DNA of 59,354 nt from an uncultured Pseudomonadota bacterium. Lineage in GTDB: Bacteria > Myxococcota_A > UBA796 > SXON01. The notes below the pieces were generated by a model. The model searched no databases, had not been told where the DNA came from, and saw only the letters and a list, made by a program, of their open reading frames with translations. Positions within the stretch are counted from its first letter, which is position 1. Each line of letters opens with the position of its first letter. Both the position numbers and the translations under genes were made by a program. This document shows positions 1 to 8,239 of the stretch, piece after piece. Location of the stretch: NCBI GenBank assembly GCA_903885375.1, contig CAISIK010000052.1, positions 1 through 59,354 on the forward strand. Reading direction: 5' to 3'.

Positions 1-1
1 A

Positions 2-154
2 GCCGACCCCGTCGACACCGTCGACACCGCCGACACCGCCGACACCGTCGACACCGCCGACACCGCCGACACCGCCGACACCGCCGACACCGCCGACACC
101 GCCGACACCGCCGACACCGCCGACACCGCCGACACCGCCGACACCGCCGACACC
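2..154 (+). repeat. Seventeen tandem 9-bp units encoding an (A/V)DT linker
   Basis: Seventeen in-frame copies of a 9-mer, mostly GCCGACACC, with GTC variants near the 5' side and one CCC variant in the first visible unit. The last eleven or so copies are identical, which points to recent expansion by slippage. It encodes a flexible Asp/Thr-rich linker before the GH6 domain. The array may extend left of the window. Confidence 0.95.
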
Positions 155-1018
155 GCGGCGCCGGCCGCGGGTCTCTACACCGACCCGTCCTCGCACGCGA
201 GCGATCAGGCCGCGGCCTGGCGGAGCACCGACCCGACCGGGGCGTCCTACATGGACCTGCTCGCCGCCCAGCCGCTCGGCCTCTGGGTGGGGGACTGGAC
301 GGGGGACGTGAGCGGGACGGTGGACGCCGCCATCACGGCCGGAGGTGCCGACCTCCGCGTGCTCGTCGTCTACAACATCCCCCACCGCGACTGCGGCTCC
401 TACTCCTCCGGCGGCGCGGGGAGCGCCACGGAGTACGCCGACTTCATCGACGAGGTGGCCGCGGGCCTCGCCGGACGCCCGGTGATCATCATCCTCGAGC
501 CCGACGCCCTCCCGCTGGTGACCTGCCTCAGCAGCGGACAGTTGGCGGAGCGCGAGGCGATGATGGCCAGCGCGGTGAAGACCCTGAAGGCCGCGGGCGC
601 CAGCGTGTACCTGGACGCCGGCGACTCGGCCTGGATCTCCTCCGCGGAGATGGCCGTCCGCCTCGCCGCGGCCGGGGTGGCCGACGCGGCCGGCTTCGCG
701 CTGAACGTGTCGCACACGGAGACCACGGACGACGAGATCGCCTACGCCGAGGAGCTGCGCGCCCTCCTCGGGACCAGCGCGCACTACGTGGTCGACACCG
801 GCCGCAACGGCCTCGGCCCCGATGCCACGCACGAGTGGTGCAATCCGCTGGGGCGCGCGGTCGGCATGCGTCCGACGCTGTCCACCGGGGTCACCGGCAT
901 GGATGCGGCGCTCTGGGTCAAGCCCCCCGGCGAGTCCGACTGCGACTGCAACGGCGGCCCGTCCGCCGGCGCGTGGTGGGCCGAGTACGCGCTCGGGTTG
1001 GCCGAGCTCGGGTTCTAG
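2..1018 (+). CDS. Glycoside hydrolase family 6 enzyme (cellulase/cellobiohydrolase type), 5'-truncated by the window edge
   Basis: Open from base 2, so the start lies outside the window. The visible protein has a low-complexity Ala/Val-Asp-Thr linker (about residues 1-51), then a complete GH6-type catalytic domain. Family motifs in order are VVYNIPHRDC (the Asp of RDC is the usual proton donor region), IIILEPDAL, YLDAGDS, FALNVSH, VVDTGRNG, WCNPLGR and ALWVKPPGESD. GH6 enzymes hydrolyse beta-1,4-glucan with inversion, outside the cell. The linker implies another module upstream, probably a signal peptide and perhaps a binding domain, not visible here. The domain ends within a few residues of the stop, so nothing is missing at the C-terminus. 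The family call is firm; endo- versus exo-action cannot be told. Confidence 0.9.
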   Translation, partial: ADPVDTVDTADTADTVDTADTADTADTADTADTADTADTADTADTADTADTAAPAAGLYTDPSSHASDQAAAWRSTDPTGASYMDLLAAQPLGLWVGDWTGDVSGTVDAAITAGGADLRVLVVYNIPHRDCGSYSSGGAGSATEYADFIDEVAAGLAGRPVIIILEPDALPLVTCLSSGQLAEREAMMASAVKTLKAAGASVYLDAGDSAWISSAEMAVRLAAAGVADAAGFALNVSHTETTDDEIAYAEELRALLGTSAHYVVDTGRNGLGPDATHEWCNPLGRAVGMRPTLSTGVTGMDAALWVKPPGESDCDCNGGPSAGAWWAEYALGLAELGF

Positions 1019-1165
1019 GCGCCGACGTGCCTCCCCGCTTCGCGCATCCCCCCAGGGGCGCGGAGTGGGGTCCACGGCAAGGCATCCTCCGCTCGGCCGC
1101 GATGCGCTGCGCGCCTGCCCACGCTCCCCTGGCGGACGGTCGCGGCGCAGCGCCCGACCCGCCCC

Positions 1166-1819
1166 TCAGCGCCCCCAGTCCTCCACCGGCCAGCCCCGCT
1201 TCAGCGCGAGGCGACGGAGGCGCGGGTCGGGATTCACCGCCACCGGATGGCCCACCACCTCCATCATCGGGCGGTCGCTCATCGAGTCGGTGTAGAACCA
1301 GGCCTCCGCGAGGTCGGCGGCGTGGGCCTCGGCGAAGGCCTTCGCGTGGATGACCTTGCCCGGGCCGAAGCAGATCGGACCGGACCCTTTGCCGGTGAAC
1401 CGCCCCTCCACCACCTCGAAGCGGTTGCACAGGGCGTGCTCGATGCCGAACTGCCGGAGCGCGGGAGCGCAGAGGTAGTTGGAGCTGGAGGTGAGGAGCG
1501 CGATGGTGTCGCCCGCTTCGCGGTGGCGGGCGAGCGCGGCGAGGGCGCCGGGGCGGGCGGTGCCGGCAATCTCGGCGGCGTAGAAGCGCTCGGTGCGCTC
1601 AACCAGCTCGGCCTCGCTGGCGCCTTCGAGCGTGGCGATGGCCTCCTCCAACAGCGATTCGAGGCGGGTGAACCCGGCGTGGTAGGTGCCGATCCAGGCC
1701 GCGGCGCGGATGGCCTGCCAACGGGTGAGGAAGCCGGCGCGCACCTCGGCCGAAATCCAGAGCTTGGCGGAGTTGACCGACAGGATCGTGCGATCGAGGT
1801 CGAAGAGCACCAGAGCCAT
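1166..1819 (-). CDS. HAD-superfamily hydrolase, SerB-like (HAD-IB)
   Basis: A 217-residue cytoplasmic phosphatase-type protein. Motif I is FDLDRTIL at residues 6-13 (nucleophile Asp plus DxD), motif II is LLTSSSN, motif III is a Lys in GPGKVIH, and motif IV is YTDSMSDRPM followed by VAVNPD. This layout, with a helical cap between motifs I and II, is that of HAD-IB enzymes related to phosphoserine phosphatase. Substrate is unknown. The start is an ATG with TATAGT ending 9 nt upstream and no Shine-Dalgarno, so the mRNA may be leaderless. The next gene upstream on this strand (mscS-like) ends only 24 nt away but the TA box suggests its own promoter. Confidence 0.85.
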   Translation of the reverse strand: MALVLFDLDRTILSVNSAKLWISAEVRAGFLTRWQAIRAAAWIGTYHAGFTRLESLLEEAIATLEGASEAELVERTERFYAAEIAGTARPGALAALARHREAGDTIALLTSSSNYLCAPALRQFGIEHALCNRFEVVEGRFTGKGSGPICFGPGKVIHAKAFAEAHAADLAEAWFYTDSMSDRPMMEVVGHPVAVNPDPRLRRLALKRGWPVEDWGR

Positions 1820-1828
1820 GGCGGCGCC

Positions 1829-1834
1829 ACTATA
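1829..1834 (-). promoter_or_regulatory. Putative -10 box (TATAGT) of the HAD hydrolase gene
   Basis: TATAGT on the minus strand, within GGCTATAGT, ends 9 nt before the ATG at 1819. No -35 match is visible at the usual distance. The placement predicts a transcript starting at or next to the ATG. Confidence 0.5.
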
Positions 1835-1843
1835 GCCCCGACC

Positions 1844-3379
1844 TCAGCCCGCGAGCCCGAAGAACTCGCGGATCCTGGCGAGGATGGCCGCGGCTTCGAG
1901 GCGTTGCGCCGCTCCCCCGTCGGCGCCCTGCGCCCCGGCGCCCACCGCTGCCAGCGCCGATTGGCGGGCCGCCGTGATCCCCGCGAGCTCACCCGCCACT
2001 TCGGGGCGCGACTGGAGGATGCCTTCGAAGGCGGTACGGTCGAGCTTGTAGGTCTCCACGGGCTCGATGGCCACGATGCTCGCGTTGCGGGGCGCCCCCG
2101 TGAGCAAACCCATCTCGCCGAAGAAGCCGGGCGCAGTGAGCGTGGCCACGTGCACCTCCTCGCGGCCGGTGGCGAGCCGCACATCCACCCGACCCGAAGC
2201 GAGCAGGTAGAGGTGGTGCGCCACCTGGCCCTGCCGGCTGATGACCTCGCCCGTGCTGAAGGGCGTGTAGAGGAGCGACACCGCTACGCGGCGGCACTCG
2301 TCGTCAGTGAGCGTGGCGAAGAGCTCCACGCCGCGCACCACGGAGTACGCGCGGGCCAGCCGGCGCTCCCGTTTGTCCACGTCGTCCGGCTCCTCGATCT
2401 CGCCGTTGAAGGCGGTGTGCGCCGGCAGGGAAAGGTTGATGCGCGCGCGCTGCAGCGCCGCGAAAACCCGCACCCGCACCGCCGAGTCCACCGGTGCGTC
2501 CACGGCGAGGTCCTCGAGCCAGTAACGAACGACGTACACGCAGGCGCTGTCCGTCGGGTCTTCGCCGAGGCTCACGCACAGCACCTCGGGCCCAGGGAAG
2601 CTGGCCGCGCCTTCAATCGGGCTCGCCAGGACGGCCTGCGTCACCGTCTGGATGACCAGCCCGGGGGAATGGCGCCGGTCCACCCGGAAGCGCACCGTCT
2701 GCCGGTGCGGGTGCGCCTGGCCGCGCCGGCGGCCGACGAGCGTGATGGGCGAGGCGAGGAGCGTGCCGGAGGGCACCACGATGGCGTCGCCATCGCGCGT
2801 GTCCACCATGAGGTGGCGCCACCGGATGGCGCTCACCCAGCCTTCACGCCCGCCCTCGAGGCGCACGAGGTCGCCCACCTGCACGCTCCCATCGAGCTGC
2901 AGGGCCACGCCACCGATGACGTTCACCAGCGTGCTCTGGAGGCTGATCGTCAGCGCCGCGGCCATCACGGTTCCGCCCGCGATGGCGGAGGTGGGGTCGA
3001 TGCCCGAGTCGGCGGCCACCAGCACCACGATGAGCACGAAGCCCGCGGCCGAGAGGAGGTCGCGCGCGATGGCCGGCATGCGCAGGCCGAGCTTGACGAG
3101 GAGCACATCCACGACGAGGAGCGCCAGCGCGCTCACCGCGCAGAAGCCGCCCACGAGGCGGGCGCCGTAGTCGAGCCACCGCACCGCCTGATCAGCGTGG
3201 ATGAGCCGCGCCAGCACGAGGAAGCCCGCGAGCACGATGTACAGCCCGTACATCAGCGCGGCCGTGCGCAGGTGGGGCCGGCTGTCGCGGGCCCAGCGGT
3301 TCACCGCCCCGGCCACCAGCAGGAGCAGGACGCCCACGGCGACTACCGCGGCCGCCATGTCGGAGGGGCCGAGCGGCAT
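1844..3379 (-). CDS. MscS-family mechanosensitive channel with C-terminal cyclic-nucleotide-binding domain
   Basis: 511 residues. Four or more hydrophobic segments occupy about residues 1-165. They are followed by the MscS core, including NVIGGVALQLDGSVQVGDLV, which is the pore-proximal helix and beta-domain entry (about 175-205). A soluble beta domain follows to about 330. Residues about 375-490 form a cNMP-binding fold with GEVISRQGQVAHHLYLLASG and a phosphate-binding-cassette-like FFGEMGLLTGAPRNAS. Channels with this fusion are ligand-modulated osmotic valves in other bacteria. The gene ends 3 nt from the start of the arylsulfotransferase-like gene's stop side, and those two lie on the same strand, so they may be co-transcribed. 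Confidence 0.88.
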   Translation of the reverse strand: MPLGPSDMAAAVVAVGVLLLLVAGAVNRWARDSRPHLRTAALMYGLYIVLAGFLVLARLIHADQAVRWLDYGARLVGGFCAVSALALLVVDVLLVKLGLRMPAIARDLLSAAGFVLIVVLVAADSGIDPTSAIAGGTVMAAALTISLQSTLVNVIGGVALQLDGSVQVGDLVRLEGGREGWVSAIRWRHLMVDTRDGDAIVVPSGTLLASPITLVGRRRGQAHPHRQTVRFRVDRRHSPGLVIQTVTQAVLASPIEGAASFPGPEVLCVSLGEDPTDSACVYVVRYWLEDLAVDAPVDSAVRVRVFAALQRARINLSLPAHTAFNGEIEEPDDVDKRERRLARAYSVVRGVELFATLTDDECRRVAVSLLYTPFSTGEVISRQGQVAHHLYLLASGRVDVRLATGREEVHVATLTAPGFFGEMGLLTGAPRNASIVAIEPVETYKLDRTAFEGILQSRPEVAGELAGITAARQSALAAVGAGAQGADGGAAQRLEAAAILARIREFFGLAG

Positions 3380-3382
3380 CGT

Positions 3383-4708
3383 TCAGCGCACCCGCGTGAT
3401 GCCGGGCAGCGCATCCACCCGCAGCACGTAAGAAACCCCGGAGGCGAGGGAGGTCTGCAGCTCCCACCGCAGCTCGCCCTCGGGCGAGACATCGTCGATC
3501 ACGCCGGCGCTCGAGAACGTGACCAGCGTGCTGCCATCGGCGGCGTGGTCCACATCGCCGAGGGCGTACACGCTGATCGGGGGGTCGTGGTGCCACTCGG
3601 CGATCGCCGTGGCCGTGAGCGCGGTGTCATCGAGGGCGAGGTCGAGCACGCGGCTGTCCTCGTCGGAGGCGGGATCGCGGTCGTCGAAGATCACGACGCG
3701 GTCTTCGAGGAACTGGAAGCCGTGCTGGAACTTCGGCGCATCCGCCGGCTCCGGGAAGCTCCAGGTGCTCTCCTCGCCGCCGAGCTGCCGCCCCACCGTG
3801 CCGCCTGCTTCGATCTCCACGATGCGGCTCTCGTTGCGGAAGCCGAGCCACCAGCCGCCGCCCTCGCGCACATCCAGGGTGTTGGCGTGCGTCCAGCTTC
3901 CGGCCTGCATCTCGCTGTCCGGGGGGACTTCCCAGGTGTCCCAGGAGCTCCAGATCTCGTCGGTGCCGCCGGTTTCCCCGTCGATGTGCCAGAGCGAATC
4001 GCCGGCCACGTCGGTGCCGGAGCGCCCCGGCCGAACGTCGAGGAAGATGCCGACGGCGTCGGCGCCATCGTCGACGAAGTCGTGCGTGAACCGCGGGAGC
4101 GCGTGCGTACTCACGGTGGTGCCCGCCCAGTCCACCGTGACGAGCTCGGACTTTTCCGGCACGGCCACCGCCTCGATGGAGGCGTAGCGGATGCCTGAGC
4201 CATCCGGCGCGAGGCGCACCCGCAGCGCCCGGAGCCCCTTCTTGCCCACGTGGTACCAGACCACGCGGCCGGCCTCGTCGAGGATGACCACCGCGGAGGG
4301 GTCGGAGATGAGCCCGGTCAGGAGGTAGCCTTCCCACCCCGGCGTACCCGCCACCGAGTAGCCCGGCACCGTGGCCGGCACCGCCCCCGTGGTGAAGGCC
4401 ACGTCGGCGCTCTCCTGCCCATCCTCGCTCACCGCCCGCGCGCTGTACTCCGTGTCGGGCCAGAGCCCCACGATCGGCACGCTCAGCCCGAGGCCGGCCT
4501 CCTGCCAGTCGGTCACGAGCCAGGCGCCATCGGCGTTGTCGACCTCGATGCGCGTGCGCCCGGGCCCATCGGCCGACCACGACGCCACCGCCACCGTGGC
4601 CACCTCCTCGTCGATCACCACGATCGGCGCGCTCACCCCGCAGCCCGCGGCGAGCACGCTCGCAGCCACGAGGCCGCCCCAACCGAGCGCGCAGCGGAGT
4701 CCGGGCAT
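3383..4708 (-). CDS. Arylsulfotransferase (ASST)-like beta-propeller lipoprotein
   Basis: I start at 4708, where MPGLRCALGW begins a short lipoprotein signal ending in LAAGC; longer in-frame starts would run into the radical SAM gene. Residues about 30-110 look like a fibronectin-type-III-like domain. The rest resembles bacterial arylsulfotransferase propellers: DEAGRVVWYH, SWTHANTLDV and KFQHGFQFLEDRVVIFDD place His residues where the family keeps catalytic or structural ones. ASST enzymes move sulfate between phenolic donors and acceptors in the periplasm. Sulfotransfer activity is inference; the propeller fold with surface lipid anchor is better supported. About 441 residues. Confidence 0.7.
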   Translation of the reverse strand: MPGLRCALGWGGLVAASVLAAGCGVSAPIVVIDEEVATVAVASWSADGPGRTRIEVDNADGAWLVTDWQEAGLGLSVPIVGLWPDTEYSARAVSEDGQESADVAFTTGAVPATVPGYSVAGTPGWEGYLLTGLISDPSAVVILDEAGRVVWYHVGKKGLRALRVRLAPDGSGIRYASIEAVAVPEKSELVTVDWAGTTVSTHALPRFTHDFVDDGADAVGIFLDVRPGRSGTDVAGDSLWHIDGETGGTDEIWSSWDTWEVPPDSEMQAGSWTHANTLDVREGGGWWLGFRNESRIVEIEAGGTVGRQLGGEESTWSFPEPADAPKFQHGFQFLEDRVVIFDDRDPASDEDSRVLDLALDDTALTATAIAEWHHDPPISVYALGDVDHAADGSTLVTFSSAGVIDDVSPEGELRWELQTSLASGVSYVLRVDALPGITRVR

Positions 4709-4757
4709 GCGGGCTGGTCCTTTGGACGGCACATCGGCTCCTAACGCCAACCCAGCC

Positions 4758-6290
4758 TCAAGTGTCGTACCACTCCGGCTGCACGAGCTGCTGGTAGTGC
4801 TGCACGTCGAGCGGGTTGATGCGCTTCTTGATCGCATCCACCGCCATCGCCGCCGAGACCTTGGCGAACCAGATGTACATGTCGCGCTTGTAGGGCACCC
4901 GGCTGGTGAGCCCGCGCAGGAGCCACTTGTTGTTCACGAACTGCTTGTTCATGTCGTACAGGGCCTGGCCGATCTCGTCCTTCGTCATGTACTGGCTGTC
5001 GAGCACCGGGCTCAGCCAGTCGAAGTTGTCGAAGTCATCCTCGGTGATCCAGCCCTCGCGCAGGGCCTCGTCGAAGATCGGCGTGCCCGGCACGGGCGTG
5101 ATGGGGTGGAAGGCGGGGAAGTCGACGTCGAGCTCCTTCGCCATCGCGACCTGCTTCTTCAGCGACTCGTTGTTCTCCTCCTTCACGCCCACGATGAATG
5201 TGGCCTGCACAAAGACGTGCGGGTACTTCCGCTTGAAGATCTCGATCGCCTGCCGGGCGATGCCGCCCGAGTAGAAACGTTTGTCGAGGCTCGAGAGCGA
5301 GTCATCCTCTGCGCGCTCCACGCCGATGAGGATGTGCGCCATGCCCGCGCGCACCAGCTTCTCGAGGATGCCCTTCTTCTCGTCGCGCACGATGCAGTCG
5401 GCGCGCATGAAGGCGAACCACTGGGTCTGCATCCCCGACTTGATCATCCGCTCGGCGAACGCGTCGTTGAAGCGGGGGTCGATGTTCCAGCTCTCATCCA
5501 CCCACACGTAGGAGCGTTTCCCGTAGCGGTAGTAGAGCTCCTCGATCTCGCTCATCACGCGGTCGACCGACTTGGATCGCCACCGCGGCGTGAGCTGCAC
5601 GTTGCCGTCGGAGTCGTACTTTCGATCGGCCATCACGGTCCACCACGCGCAGAAGCTGCAGCTGGACACGCAGCCGCGGCTGTGGTGGATGGTGGTACCG
5701 CCGGGCGAGAAGAGGTACCGACTCTTCCCGTAGAGGTGCATGGGAACGAGGTCGTAGGCGGGAGGAGGGAGCGTGTCGAGGTCCTTGATGAGCCGACGCG
5801 TGCCCGTGCGGACCTGCTTCTCCCCATCCCAGTACATCAACCCGTCGACCGGCCGGAGGTTGGCGTCCTTGTGCGCCCAGGCCTCGCAGGCCTCCACGAT
5901 CGTCTCCTCCCCCTCACCGATGCAGATGGCATCGATGTTCGAGGCGCCGTTGGCGTAGCGGTGCGCCAGGTTCGTGAAGTGGCCACCGCCCGCGATCGTC
6001 TTCGCGCGGGGGGCCATCTCCTTGCACATGCGGAAGAAGCGAAGCGCCTCGCTGGCGTAGAGCGCGTGGTTCTCGCCGCAGGCGATCACGTCGGGGTCGA
6101 GCTCCTTGATACGATCGCCCAGCGAGCGCCAGCCGATGTGCAGCGGCATGCAGTCGAGCACGTGCACATCCATCCCCGCCTGGCGGAGCGGCGCCGCCAG
6201 CGCGGGCAGCGCCTGCTGGAGGAGGAAGTTGTCGCCCTCGCTCGTGTAGGGCCAGTACTTGCGTGGGGGCTGGACGAGGAGGACGCGCAT
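4758..6290 (-). CDS. B12-binding-domain radical SAM protein (BchE/anaerobic-cyclase-like)
   Basis: 510 residues. Residues 1-140 resemble a Rossmann-like cobalamin-binding domain (MRVLLVQPP start, DVIACGENH, GEGEETIVEA). The radical SAM cluster motif RGCVSSCSFCAWW (CxxxCxxC, around residues 207-214) binds the 4Fe-4S cluster. ILIGVERAEDDSL and FIVGVKEEN are typical later motifs of this class, and ITPVPGTPIFDEA closes the barrel. Such enzymes do cyclisations, methylations or other radical chemistry on lipids, porphyrins or natural products; the substrate cannot be read from sequence. No biosynthetic partner is adjacent. The ATG is preceded by TAAGGT ending 8 nt upstream and no clear Shine-Dalgarno. 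Confidence 0.85.
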   Translation of the reverse strand: MRVLLVQPPRKYWPYTSEGDNFLLQQALPALAAPLRQAGMDVHVLDCMPLHIGWRSLGDRIKELDPDVIACGENHALYASEALRFFRMCKEMAPRAKTIAGGGHFTNLAHRYANGASNIDAICIGEGEETIVEACEAWAHKDANLRPVDGLMYWDGEKQVRTGTRRLIKDLDTLPPPAYDLVPMHLYGKSRYLFSPGGTTIHHSRGCVSSCSFCAWWTVMADRKYDSDGNVQLTPRWRSKSVDRVMSEIEELYYRYGKRSYVWVDESWNIDPRFNDAFAERMIKSGMQTQWFAFMRADCIVRDEKKGILEKLVRAGMAHILIGVERAEDDSLSSLDKRFYSGGIARQAIEIFKRKYPHVFVQATFIVGVKEENNESLKKQVAMAKELDVDFPAFHPITPVPGTPIFDEALREGWITEDDFDNFDWLSPVLDSQYMTKDEIGQALYDMNKQFVNNKWLLRGLTSRVPYKRDMYIWFAKVSAAMAVDAIKKRINPLDVQHYQQLVQPEWYDT

Positions 6291-6298
6291 TGCCGCCG

Positions 6299-6304
6299 AC
6301 CTTA
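6299..6304 (-). promoter_or_regulatory. Putative -10 box (TAAGGT) of the radical SAM gene
   Basis: TAAGGT on the minus strand, in the context GGCTAAGGT, ends 8 nt before the ATG at 6290. It shares GGCTANRGT with the boxes at 1829-1834 and 28596-28601. No -35 is evident. Confidence 0.5.
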
Positions 6305-6390
6305 GCCGGGAGACGGTCGGACCGCGCGATCAGAGCGCGCCACCGCTCCCCGAGTTTCACTCCGGGAGGGGGGGGATACAGGCTCGACCA

Positions 6391-7644
6391 CTACCGGGCC
6401 GGCGTGGCGTGCGCGCTGGCGGGGCGAGGGCGGCCGGAAGCCGCCGCGCCCACCACGCTCCCGAGGAGGAGCCCGGAGCCGAGGGCCACCGCGGCCAGAC
6501 CGGTGCCGAGCAGGGTGGCCACGCCGGAGTCGAGCTCGGCGTGAAGGAGCGCCGCCAGCGAGCCCACGCCCATTCCGCCCGGCACGAGCGCGAGCACGCC
6601 CGGAACGAGGAAGAGGGCCTCGGCGTGGCGCGTACGCGCCGCGATGGGCACGGTGACGGCGGAGAGGGCCGCGGCGGCGAGGAAGGGGCCCCAGAGGCCG
6701 GCGCCGAGCGCGTTGCCGGCCAGCTCCACGGTGGTGGTGAAGAGCACGGCCGCCACGACGAGCCCGGCATCCCGCGCCTTCGCCTGGAGCAGCACCGTGA
6801 ACCCCAGCCCGGCGCCCACCGCCGCCACGAGCACCGACGAAACGGCGGCCGGCGGCATCGGGGCCAGCTCGCCGTTGCTCCACGCCCCGAACGCCGTCGC
6901 GGTGCCCGCGATGCCGAGCAGGAGCTGGAGGAAGGTGAGGCCGGCCGCCACGAGGCGCGAGGTGCCGGAAACCAGCTCCTGCGCCGCGAGCTCCGAGGCG
7001 GCCATGGTGAGCGTGAACCCCGGCGCGAGGGAGATCATGCCGCCGAGCACCGCCGGCCAGGCGTTGTCGAGCCCGACCTGGCGCGAGAGCAGGATCGTGA
7101 CCGCGGTGGCCACCGCCGAGCCGAGCAGGGGGAGCAGGCGCGCGAGGCCCGGGGAGAGCGCCCCCACCGCGAGGATCGCGGCCGCCGCCGTGGCGCCCAC
7201 CGCCGCATGGAGCGGGCCACCCCCGAAGAAGACCGCCGCCAGCCCGCCGAGCGCGATCTCCGCCATCATGAAGGCCGCCGGCCCCCACGGGTCGGGCGCG
7301 CGCATCACCGCATCGAGGCACCGCCGCCCCTCCGAAACGCGGATGTGACCCGCCGTGAGTGAGGCGATCAGGCCCTCGAGCGCCTCGCGACGCGCGAGGT
7401 GAACGTGCCCGGGCCGCACCCGCGCCACCCGGAAGACCGGCCCCGCGCGCCCGCCGCTGTGGAGACCGAGCTGGATCGACGTGGGCGTGCAGAGCACCTC
7501 CGCCACGGCCCCGTGGGCCGCGCAGAACGTACGCACCGCCGCCTCGACCTCGTTGGCCGGCGCGCCCACTTCCTGCATCGCCGACGCCAACGCCAGGGCG
7601 AGGTCGGCCAGATCGTCGGAGAGCGGGGGGCGGTTTCGCAGCAT
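6391..7644 (-). CDS. ThrE-like threonine/serine exporter (two-domain)
   Basis: About 417 residues from the ATG at 7644. The N-terminal soluble domain has the family signature LALALASAMQEVGAPANEVE and continues to AEIALGGLAAVFFGG. About ten hydrophobic segments follow, first in the ThrE-like half (LAPGFTLTMAASELAA) and then in a second half ending near VPGGMGVGSLAALL. ThrE proteins export threonine and serine across the inner membrane. Longer starts at 7686 (ATG) or 7707 (TTG) are possible; homology begins only around LSDDLADLALALA, so I use 7644. It is divergent from an Lrp-type regulator, the classical partner for amino-acid exporters. Confidence 0.82.
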   Translation of the reverse strand: MLRNRPPLSDDLADLALALASAMQEVGAPANEVEAAVRTFCAAHGAVAEVLCTPTSIQLGLHSGGRAGPVFRVARVRPGHVHLARREALEGLIASLTAGHIRVSEGRRCLDAVMRAPDPWGPAAFMMAEIALGGLAAVFFGGGPLHAAVGATAAAAILAVGALSPGLARLLPLLGSAVATAVTILLSRQVGLDNAWPAVLGGMISLAPGFTLTMAASELAAQELVSGTSRLVAAGLTFLQLLLGIAGTATAFGAWSNGELAPMPPAAVSSVLVAAVGAGLGFTVLLQAKARDAGLVVAAVLFTTTVELAGNALGAGLWGPFLAAAALSAVTVPIAARTRHAEALFLVPGVLALVPGGMGVGSLAALLHAELDSGVATLLGTGLAAVALGSGLLLGSVVGAAASGRPRPASAHATPAR

Positions 7645-7702
7645 GTTCGGCTCGGCGAGGTCTGCACCAACATAGGCTCGTCGCATTCCACAGTCGACCG
7701 AA

Positions 7703-7708
7703 TACAAT
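7703..7708 (+). promoter_or_regulatory. Putative -10 box (TACAAT) of the lrp-like gene
   Basis: TACAAT is 5 of 6 to the sigma-70 consensus and lies 19 nt before the ATG at 7728, with GGAG in between. That spacing allows a short normal leader. No convincing -35. Confidence 0.45.
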
Positions 7709-7727
7709 GCCGAACTGGAGCGGGAAC

Positions 7728-8213
7728 ATGACCCTCGACCGAATTGACTTCGGCATCATCGCGGCGCTGCAGAAGGATGGTCGGCTCAGCAACAAGGAGC
7801 TGGCCGCCGAGGTGGGCTTGGCCCCCTCGAGCTGCCTGCAGCGGGTGCGGAACCTGCGGGAGGCCGGGGTGCTGCGCGGGGTGCACACCCGCGTGGATCC
7901 TGCCGCCGTGGGCGTGGGGATCGAGGCGATGCTCTCCTTGCGGCTCCGCGATCACGCGCGCACCGTGGCGGAGGCGCTGTGGAACGCGCTCGTGGCCATG
8001 CCGGAGGTGATGCGGGTGTACAACGTGTCCGGGGCCGACGACATGCTGGTGCACGTGGCCGTGCGCGACGTGGAGCACCTCCGGGCGGTGGCGTGGGATG
8101 AGATCGCCGCCCGCAGCGAGGTGGTCCATCTCGAAACCGCGCTCATCTTCGCCCACCACGCCAAGGAGGCGCTGCCCCTCTACGGGCTCGGGCGCGCGGC
8201 GCCCGCCCGCTGA
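7728..8213 (+). CDS. Lrp/AsnC-family transcriptional regulator
   Basis: 161 residues. N-terminal HTH: LDRIDFGIIAALQKDGRLSN followed by ELAAEVGLAPSSCLQRVRNL (residues 2-45). C-terminal RAM domain with the turn VYNVSGADDMLVHVAVRD that binds amino-acid effectors between subunits. The start at 7728 is favoured over ATG 7707 because GGAG lies 7 nt upstream. Lrp proteins act as dimers or octamers on DNA and sense amino acids. Its divergent neighbour is the ThrE-like exporter, so control of amino-acid export is a reasonable inference. Confidence 0.92.
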   Translation: MTLDRIDFGIIAALQKDGRLSNKELAAEVGLAPSSCLQRVRNLREAGVLRGVHTRVDPAAVGVGIEAMLSLRLRDHARTVAEALWNALVAMPEVMRVYNVSGADDMLVHVAVRDVEHLRAVAWDEIAARSEVVHLETALIFAHHAKEALPLYGLGRAAPAR

Positions 8214-8239
8214 CCGCCGGCGGGGCCGTGGCGCGCCCC

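Noticed and set aside
2..154. CRISPR-like or satellite array
   Set aside because: Units are 9 bp without spacers and stay in frame with a GH6 domain; it is a coding linker repeat.
1019..1165. Gap between the GH6 and HAD genes
   Set aside because: Nothing beyond incidental GC-rich repeats; no terminator with a T tract and no open frame with coding character.
1247..4198. 983-codon open frame on the plus strand
   Set aside because: Antisense to the HAD, MscS and arylsulfotransferase-like genes, all with clear family motifs; product is His/Arg/Glu-rich with no family. High GC opens antisense frames.
6347..6368. Hairpin after the ThrE-like gene as intrinsic terminator
   Set aside because: The stem is only 5+4 bp with a mismatch and no T tract follows in the minus direction.
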